From positions 1,012,205 to 1,026,184 of the forward strand of contig KQ481993.1 of assembly GCA_001430745.1 (NCBI GenBank): 13,980 bases of DNA. Direction: 5' to 3'. The notes under the pieces were generated by a model. It had not been told where the DNA came from and did no database searches. It saw only the letters and a list, made by a program, of their open reading frames with translations. Source of the DNA: Auxenochlorella pyrenoidosa (Eukaryota; Chlorophyta; Trebouxiophyceae; Chlorellales; Chlorellaceae). How positions within the stretch are numbered: the first letter of the stretch is position 1; each line of letters begins with the position of its first letter. The position numbers and the translations under genes are program-made. Below are positions 9,501 through 13,980 of this stretch, one piece after another.

Positions 9501-12500
9501 TTGAAGGCGGGGCCGACTGTCGTACAACAACTCGCACGCAGCAAACCCCCTGCCCGCCTGCGCAAGCCTCCCCGCCACGCGGCGCTCACTTGGCAACGCG
9601 CAGCCCGTCTGGCGACAGCAGCCCGGCCAGGCGCTGGGCCCTGAAGTGCCGCTTCATGCCGTTGAGCACCCGCAGCCGCAGCTCCTGCAGGCCCTCCTCG
9701 CCCTCGCCGTCGGCGCTGCCGCTGGCCCGGGGGGACTCCCCCTCAAGCGGCGTGCCCGCCTCCACGTCCCGCTGGTCCTGGCTGCCATCCCTTGACCAGC
9801 CCCTGCTGCTGGCTGCGGCGGCAGCCTGCAGGTGCCGCGACACCTTCTTGGAGCGGACGCGGGAGAGCAGGGCGGCGGACACGGGCTGCTGCGCTGCCAG
9901 CGGCGCGGCTGGCAGCGGGGGAAGGCCGACGCGGCGGGCAGCTGGTGGCGGGGGCTCCGCACCCTCCGCCCTGCAGCAGGTGTGGAGGCCGTGCGAGGGG
10001 ATGGGGGGAAGCCAGCCAGTAAGGGCAAGAACAGGCAGCCGCCCAACGGGACAGAGAAGCATCAAAGTGACCAGGCTTCACCAACAGCCTGGCAAGGCGG
10101 CGTGCAACTGCCTGCTTGCCTGCCAGAGGATCCCTGCAGCCGGCCCAGCAGGTCGCGCGTGCTGCCTGCGCCCGCGGCAGCCGCCCGGCTGGCGGTCGCC
10201 TGGGTGATCTGGCGCCGCACCAGCGCGGCAGCGGCCTGCGAGGCAGCGGCCCCCGCGCTGGCTGCCAGCTGCTGCTGCGCCTCGTCTGCGGTCACATCGT
10301 CTGAAGCGCGCTCCTGCTCGCCTCTGGCATCTGCCCTGCCCGCGCTGCCGTTGGCGCTGGGCGGTGCGGCTGCGCCGTTGGGCGCATCAGCATGGGAGCG
10401 GCCGCTGCCGTGGAAGAGGGCATCCAAGTCCGTGGCCCCATCTCCCTGGCTGAACAGCAGCTCAACCTCTTCCTCCTCTGCATCAGCCCCAGCAGTTGAG
10501 CCGCCATCAGCGGCCTGACGGAAGCTGCCACCGCCCTTGCGGAAGCTGCTGCCACCCTGTCGAAAGCTGCCGGCGCCACCAGACAGAGCACGCTTGACCG
10601 CGGCAGCTGCGGCGGTGCTGGCAGCAGCTGCTGCCACATCGGCGGCACTGGCATTTGGGTCGTAGAAACTGCCACGCAGGCTGCCATTGGCCCTGGCAGC
10701 CGCCTGCAGCGTCGACACATTTAGAGTGTGGGCAGGACCCGTCGTCTTGCGCGGGAGCGCTGAAGGCCCGCCGCGGCTGCACGGTTGTGGGCAGGGGAGG
10801 GCACGTGAGCAGAGGGGGAGGTACAAGCAAGCGACGTCTGTACAGGGAGAAGACGCCTGCACCCATGCACACGATGCACGGAACTGGGAATGCAGTGCAG
10901 CCGCACCTGGGCAGAAATGGCACTTCATAGTCGTCATTGCCCTCGGGCTCCAACAGGGATGCCATGACACTCCTGCGGGAAAGAGCTGGCCCCGCCGGAC
11001 CCGCCTCTGAGCTGCCCTTGGAAAGCCCCTGCGCGGCGGCAGCCGGGCCGGCGGCCTCTGCTGCCTCCGCGGTCTCAGCGGCGACGCGCTTGGCGGCGCC
11101 GCCCCTGGGCCGCGGGACAAAGCCCTTGAGCCGGGTGGTGTGGTCGACAAAGGCGGCCACCAGGGGCCAGTTGGCGCCTGCAGCGCGCAGCCAGGGGGGG
11201 TGGTGTGGTGCCTTGGAGGGCCGGGCCGGGGAGGGGCGCACGCGGGCGGAGCAGGCCACAGGACGTGCGCCACCACCCAACTCCTTAGCGTTCGGAGAGG
11301 CCTGCATGACCTTGCAGGCGCTGCTCAAGGCGGCGCCGCGCGCGGCGCTGCCGCCTGATTGTGCAGCTGCATCTGCCTGCCAGCACACACACGCCTCACC
11401 ATGCAGGAACTCCCCGTCCTGAAAGAAAGAAAGACCCATGCCTCACCCTGCAGGAACTCCCCGTCCTGCTGGTCCTTGAGGTCGGCGATGGACCGCGCGG
11501 TGAAGTCCTGCAGCTCCTCCAGCGCCCGCCGCCGCGCCCGCACCTTCTCCGGGGTGATGCGGCTGCGGCACGGGCAGGGGGCGAGGAACGCGGCACCTGG
11601 TGGGGTCTGCTCCTTGGGCCGCAGATCCTGCCCTGCTGTTGGGGAGTCGCGCCGCGCGCAGCCGATGTCTGGCAATGTACAACATGCGCTGCCAGAGCAG
11701 CAGACCGCGGGGGGCCGGGGTGCGGCAGGGGTGTGTGTGCAGGGGTGCGCACCTGAGCCCGGTCCAGCGCATGACGGGGCCGATGGAGGGCGCATTGATG
11801 AGCAGGGAGAGCAGCACAAACGCAGAGGCCCACAGCACAACATCAAAGTTGGCCTCGGCTGCAGGGGCGGAGGGCGGGGGGGGCGGGGGGGGGGGGCGCA
11901 GCGGCGGAGCAGGTCGGGCTGTCTGTCATACCGGGCTGGGTGGCCAGCCGCCAGGCCCCGGCCCTCCACACCCTGGCTGCTGCACAAGGACTGTCAAATG
12001 AGACAACAAGGCGACGCGCATGCCTGCATGCCCGGCTGCCGCACCCACCAACAGCGCCGCCAGAGTAGAAGTCGGAGTGGATGATGAAGTCGGCGGCCAT
12101 GATGAGGGTGAGCGAGCCGCGCAGGCCCGCCACCGTGGCAAACGACACTTGCGGCAGCGTCAGCTCTGCAGGAGGGGGAGGGAGGGTGGTGGTGGTGGTG
12201 GTGGTGGTGGTGTGTGTGGGGCGGTGTGTGTGTGTGTGTGTGTGGGTGGGTGGGTGGGGGGGTTGTGTGTGGGGAACCGGGGTTGCCAGTGCGGCCAAAT
12301 TCACAGCTGCAGAAGTTTCAGCGAAATGGAAGCTGAAACACCAGGGCCCGGCGCATCGAAGCCCACAGAACTGTGGCCCCCATCATCCTCAGCGCTCACT
12401 TGTGCCCAAAAGGCTGAAGATGGGGTTGAATGCAAGCATGCAGACGCCTGCGCAGGGGTGTGGGGGGGCAATTTGCGGGCCAGGATCAATCAACCACCGG

Positions 12501-13887
12501 TACGCCCGCGTAGCCCCGGAGTGAGGACCCTGCCACAGCTCCAGCCCTCTTTCGCCAGGGCCGGGGCGGGCAGGTGTGCCGACGTATGCTGGTGCAGGAG
12601 GAGTTAAGATGAAGAGGTGCAAGAGAAACAGCGCCCTTTACTCACACCGCCCACATGACAGAGCCCAGGGCTGGCACGTTGGAAGGGGCTCACCCCTGAA
12701 GGCATACATAAACAGGAAGATGATGGGAATGGCGCCATAGTTCCAGGCCGTCTTGTTCAGGTGGCCCGCAGAGCTGCAGGGGAGGTGCTGGCGGCAGCGC
12801 AAGCCATCACACAGCATACAGAGAGGACGCGTGCTAACTACCTGCTTGGTCCATGACCAGAGCGTGAAGGCACCATCAGGGCTCCCGAGTGTGTCGTCTC
12901 CTCCTGTGCGCTGGCTCAGCGCGAAGCAGGGCGGCCCCCCCTTGCGGCAAGCGCCCACCGCGCCACAAAATTGACCGAGGAGATGCCGCTCCAGAAGAAG
13001 ACGAGGGCGTTGGCGGCAAAGGCCACCGTGTCCCACACCGCCTCGTGGATGCCGCTCTCTGCGCGCACACAGCCCGTGGGCGCGGCGGAGAGTTGGACCG
13101 GCCAGTGCGCGAGGTGCAACAGGCAAAGCAGGCGAGGGCGCTGCCGGCGGTGCGGGCATTCCAGGCGGGCGCCCCTGCATTGCCGCCGCCCGACTTGCCT
13201 GCGTCCGTGGCGAGCATGCCCCAGTGGCCGGTGGCGGAGCCGTACAGGCCAAAGATGCACACGCCAATGACGCCTGAGCCCTTGGCCGGGCCCTGCAGGG
13301 AAAGGGCGGGCGGGGCGGCAGGTCCTAGGTGGGCAGAAGGGGGGCCCCTCCAGCCGCCAGGCCCCAGGCTTCACAGAGGGTTTGCTGGGAGGAGGCGCCA
13401 CGCCGGGGCGCAGCTTGCCTGCGCGACGTAAAAGGTGAGGTACGCGGTGGCCAGCACGACGAGGCTCTCGATGTAGGGCCGCGCCCCGCGCCAGCGCAGC
13501 AGCTTCAGCACGTAGCCAAGCGCCCAGGCAAAGGCGAGGCCCATGCCCACGCCAATGCCTGTCAGCCTGCGTTAGTAGAGGGAGTTGGCGCCGTGGGCGG
13601 AGGGGACGGCGGTTGGTGGTAGCAGCATCAGGCCCTGGCAGAGGCTTGCAGCCTGAGGGCAGGCTGCAAGGGAGCCTGGCAGCCCTAGGCACGACACCTG
13701 GACTCCGCGCGTGAGACAACCCTCTTCGACCCGCCGGTCCCCCAGCCGACACACGCAACGCTGGCCTGCCGTCGGCCAGGGCCGGGGCGCGGCGCTCACT
13801 TGAGGATGTCGCGGATGATGGGCCAGATCTCAGAGGGCACCGAGGGCAGGTTGTCGGGGCTGGAGCTCTCCAGGATGTGCAGGAAGA
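5846..13887 (-). CDS. SOS1: SOS1-type plasma-membrane Na+/H+ antiporter (CPA1 family), C-terminal ~1,219 residues; 5' end beyond right edge
   Basis: About 25 exons join in phase from 13887 to a TGA at 5846-5848. In order they encode the second half of an NHE-type membrane domain, a long low-complexity linker, conserved cytosolic helices, a cyclic-nucleotide-binding-like domain and a C-terminal segment. This domain order matches plant SOS1/NHX7, which exports Na+ from the cytosol in exchange for H+ at the plasma membrane. Diagnostic motifs are YLTFYVAQ followed by GSGVIG, VWDTVAFAANALVFFWSG and AGLRGSLTL with the conserved GLRG. The animal SLC9C exchangers share an NHE plus CNBD plan, but no voltage-sensor segment is visible here, favouring SOS1. 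The N-terminal transmembrane helices and the ion-binding Asn-Asp motif must lie in upstream exons outside the window. Three introns clearly use GC donors; a fourth junction is uncertain. Exons are given in the part-by-part entries. Confidence 0.9.
6315..6326. repeat. Short G-run (C-run in gene sense) before an antiporter acceptor
   Basis: A run of nine G follows GGGCA on the plus strand. In the antiporter sense it is a C-tract just upstream of the acceptor at 6301, so it probably serves as the polypyrimidine tract. Confidence 0.5.
6701..7467 (-). other. Antiporter cyclic-nucleotide-binding-like domain
   Basis: Exons: 7467-7322, 7084-6933, 6808-6701. YRPGEVVW, then GLFVVLFGVVRQEY, form the first beta strands and glycine turn of the fold. 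GSILGDLAALFDGSPLPG corresponds to the phosphate-binding-cassette region. CHFPAAALQLLRDR and ELCRIAATHMLQYMQADV are the closing helices. The usual cassette Glu is replaced by Asp (LGDL) and the usual Arg before the Ala-Thr/Ser pair is missing (PGHEGVTAC). Nucleotide binding is therefore doubtful, as thought for plant SOS1, where the domain acts structurally. Confidence 0.8.
7622..9413 (-). other. Antiporter conserved cytosolic helical region
   Basis: Exons: 9413-9327, 9100-8960, 8763-8694, 8471-8346, 8112-7971, 7732-7622. Products include YACDKAIEHAEEHPHDAL, HAVAGVLAGTLRLH, FRLFTGLLRKRLG, KMLVSCEATMELYMGLAAS, VYFEEETPVAVLEEVQAQLL, SYRAAMAVLRQQRAF with ERGVVDEDEREAL, and PPELLQALLKLSKLQ. The order and character match the SOS1 cytosolic region between membrane domain and nucleotide-binding-like domain, notably the helix pair in which a long amphipathic helix precedes a Gly-x-x-x-Glu-Asp/Glu-Glu turn. 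All junctions are GT-AG and in phase. This region supports dimerisation and regulation in plant SOS1. Confidence 0.82.
8475..8530. repeat. G-rich tract with G-quadruplex potential
   Basis: At least seven runs of three or more G, separated by T, TA or TTT, lie on the plus strand. The tract sits in an antiporter intron immediately before the acceptor at 8472, so the transcript carries the C-rich complement, acting as the polypyrimidine tract. Confidence 0.7.
9590..11177 (-). other. Antiporter cytosolic linker: Ala/Gly/Ser-rich, with SFR repeats and acidic patch
   Basis: Exons: 11177-10907, 10692-10120, 9970-9590 (about 407 residues). The start, GANWPLVAAFV, resembles the Ala-Asp-Trp-Pro element that follows the membrane domain in SOS1. 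Then come Ala-rich runs (residues 410-420 are almost all Ala), three spaced SFRQ/SFRK/SFRQ units at 431-448, an acidic patch DAEEEEVELLF (about 459-469) and further Ala/Pro/Gly-rich sequence. The last part (EGLQELRLRVLNGMKRHFRA) returns to helical, conserved-looking sequence. The insert is probably disordered. The basic-flanked serines are plausible kinase sites (inference). Confidence 0.75.
9971..10119 (-). other. GC-AG intron (antiporter linker)
   Basis: The donor is TGGCAG|GCAAGC (10119-10118); the acceptor CTGCTGCAG ends at 9971. Phase (AG+G) keeps the frame that later gives the conserved EELRLRVLNGMKRH-like helix. Because the flanking protein is low complexity, homology cannot confirm this junction as firmly as the others. 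Confidence 0.65.
11393..11468 (-). repeat. 29-bp tandem repeat duplicating an antiporter exon end and splice donor
   Basis: Copies at 11440-11468 and 11393-11421 are identical except for one base, with a 47-bp period. In gene sense the first copy is the end of the exon encoding QDGEFLQ plus its GTGAGG donor. The second copy lies in the following intron, directly after CTTTCTTTCTTTCAG, a strong acceptor, and keeps a GTGAGG donor. It could act as a 19-nt alternative exon, but 19 nt (and the 47-nt period) would shift the frame. Confidence 0.75.
11872..11896. repeat. Poly-G tract
   Basis: Plus-strand runs of eight and twelve G are separated by a single C. The tract lies in an antiporter intron just upstream of the acceptor at 11859, giving the pre-mRNA a C-tract. 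Confidence 0.7.
12185..12263. repeat. Compound microsatellite (GGT)9, (GT)n, GGGT repeats
   Basis: Nine GGT units (12185-12211) are followed by a short GT run, about ten GT units (12224-12244), then GGGTGGGTGGGT and a G7 run. It lies wholly in the intron 12166-12399 of the antiporter gene. It is likely length-polymorphic. Confidence 0.85.
13059..13198 (-). other. GC-AG intron (antiporter)
   Basis: The donor is GACGCAG|GCAAGT, an exact match to the classical GC-donor consensus (13198-13197); the acceptor GCGCAG ends at 13059. The join ATDA-E-SGIHEAVWDTVA is in frame and runs directly into the next membrane helix. The GT at 13194-13193 gives the wrong frame with this acceptor. Confidence 0.85.
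13293..13418 (-). other. GC-AG intron (antiporter)
   Basis: The donor is GCGCAG|GCAAGC (13418-13417); the acceptor CCCTGCAG ends at 13293. Phase-0 joining yields YLTFYVAQ-GPAKGSGVIG, which reproduces the SOS1 pattern of a helix ending in Ala-Gln followed by a Gly/Ser-rich turn. Confidence 0.85.
13645..13670. repeat. 11-bp perfect hairpin in an antiporter intron
   Basis: The arms CTTGCAGCCTG (13645-13655) and CAGGCTGCAAG (13660-13670) are exact reverse complements with an AGGG loop. It lies in the intron 13567-13799, about 80 nt upstream (transcript sense) of the acceptor at 13567. No element type is recognised. Confidence 0.6.
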
Positions 13888-13891
13888 CTGG

Positions 13892-13980
13892 GCGTGTGTG
13901 TGTGGTGGGGGTGGGGGGGTGGGGGGTGGGGGTGTTGGAGGGTGTGTGTGTGAGCGCGGGGTGGGGTGGGGTGGGTGGGG
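13892..13980. repeat. G/T-rich microsatellite at the right edge
   Basis: Mixed GT, GGGT and GGGGT repeats run to the end of the window, with G-quadruplex potential. In gene sense this is the C/A-rich 3' end of the antiporter intron preceding the exon at 13887; no exon is visible in it. Confidence 0.8.

Larger units (their letters stand above)
11447..13887 (-). other. Antiporter membrane-domain exons (second half of the NHE fold)
   Basis: Exons: 13887-13800, 13566-13419, 13292-13199, 13058-12959, 12773-12694, 12447-12400, 12165-12049, 11858-11753, 11562-11447. Numbering from the first complete residue, hydrophobic helices include LTGIGVGMGLAFAWALGYVL (30-49), IESLVVLATAYLTFYVA, GVIGVCIFGLYG, VAFAANALVFFWSGI, IPIIFLFMYAF and VVLWASAFVLLSLLI. 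GLRG (199-202) is the conserved Arg-containing motif of NHE/SOS1 transporters. The last exon turns basic and charged (ITPEKVRARRRALEELQDF), marking exit into the cytosol. The exon starting at 13887 has no start codon and begins mid-codon, so the gene continues to the right. Confidence 0.88.

Noticed and set aside
10062..11276. Single 404-residue minus-strand frame read as one intronless gene
   Set aside because: It fuses a real antiporter exon (10692-10120) with flanking intron sequence. Splice sites and phase place that exon within the larger gene.
12185..12263. Repeat cluster as a CRISPR array or telomere-like repeat
   Set aside because: Units are 2-4 nt with no spacers, so it is a simple microsatellite inside an intron; the sequence is not the algal TTTAGGG or TTTTAGGG telomere repeat.
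5846..13887. Antiporter as an animal sperm-type exchanger (SLC9C)
   Set aside because: SLC9C proteins carry a voltage-sensor domain between exchanger and CNBD. None is visible here; that stretch is low-complexity and amphipathic helical, as in plant SOS1.

Overview
This window looks like nuclear DNA from a green alga, most likely a trebouxiophyte of the Chlorella type. The reasons are very high GC, many short introns (about 70-270 nt) cutting every gene into small exons, a green-algal TGTAA polyadenylation signal, and plant/algal protein families. Nothing looks bacterial, viral or organellar, and I see no RNA gene, transposon or CRISPR array. I built the gene models by eye from splice sites, reading-frame phase and family motifs.

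Layout, left to right. (1) 1-2563, minus strand, cut by the left edge: N-terminal 322 residues of a molybdenum-cofactor oxidoreductase of the nitrate reductase / sulfite oxidase family, in at least ten exons. Nitrate reductase is the better fit, but the centre also resembles sulfite oxidase. (2) 2564-3475: a 912-nt divergent intergenic region with a repeated near-palindrome and a hairpin. (3) 3476-5689, plus strand: a complete eight-exon secreted trypsin-fold (S1) serine protease of 367 residues, with intact catalytic triad and a Ser-Pro-rich tail. (4) 5690-5845: a 156-nt convergent intergenic gap. (5) 5846 to beyond the right edge, minus strand: about 25 exons encoding the last ~1,219 residues of a SOS1-type plasma-membrane Na+/H+ antiporter. 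They cover the second half of the membrane domain, a long Ala/Gly/Ser-rich linker, conserved cytosolic helices, a cyclic-nucleotide-binding-like domain and the C-terminus.

How they may work together (inference only): the nitrate-assimilation-type enzyme and the secreted protease are divergent and may share a promoter region, which would fit common nitrogen control. The antiporter has no evident functional link to either. The most unusual signal is in the gene architecture. Six of about 41 reconstructed introns need a GC-AG rather than GT-AG splice pair to keep frame and homology. One antiporter junction implies a 25-nt intron or a frameshift, and one antiporter exon end is tandemly duplicated with its own splice signals. 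I see no convincing novel multigene system.
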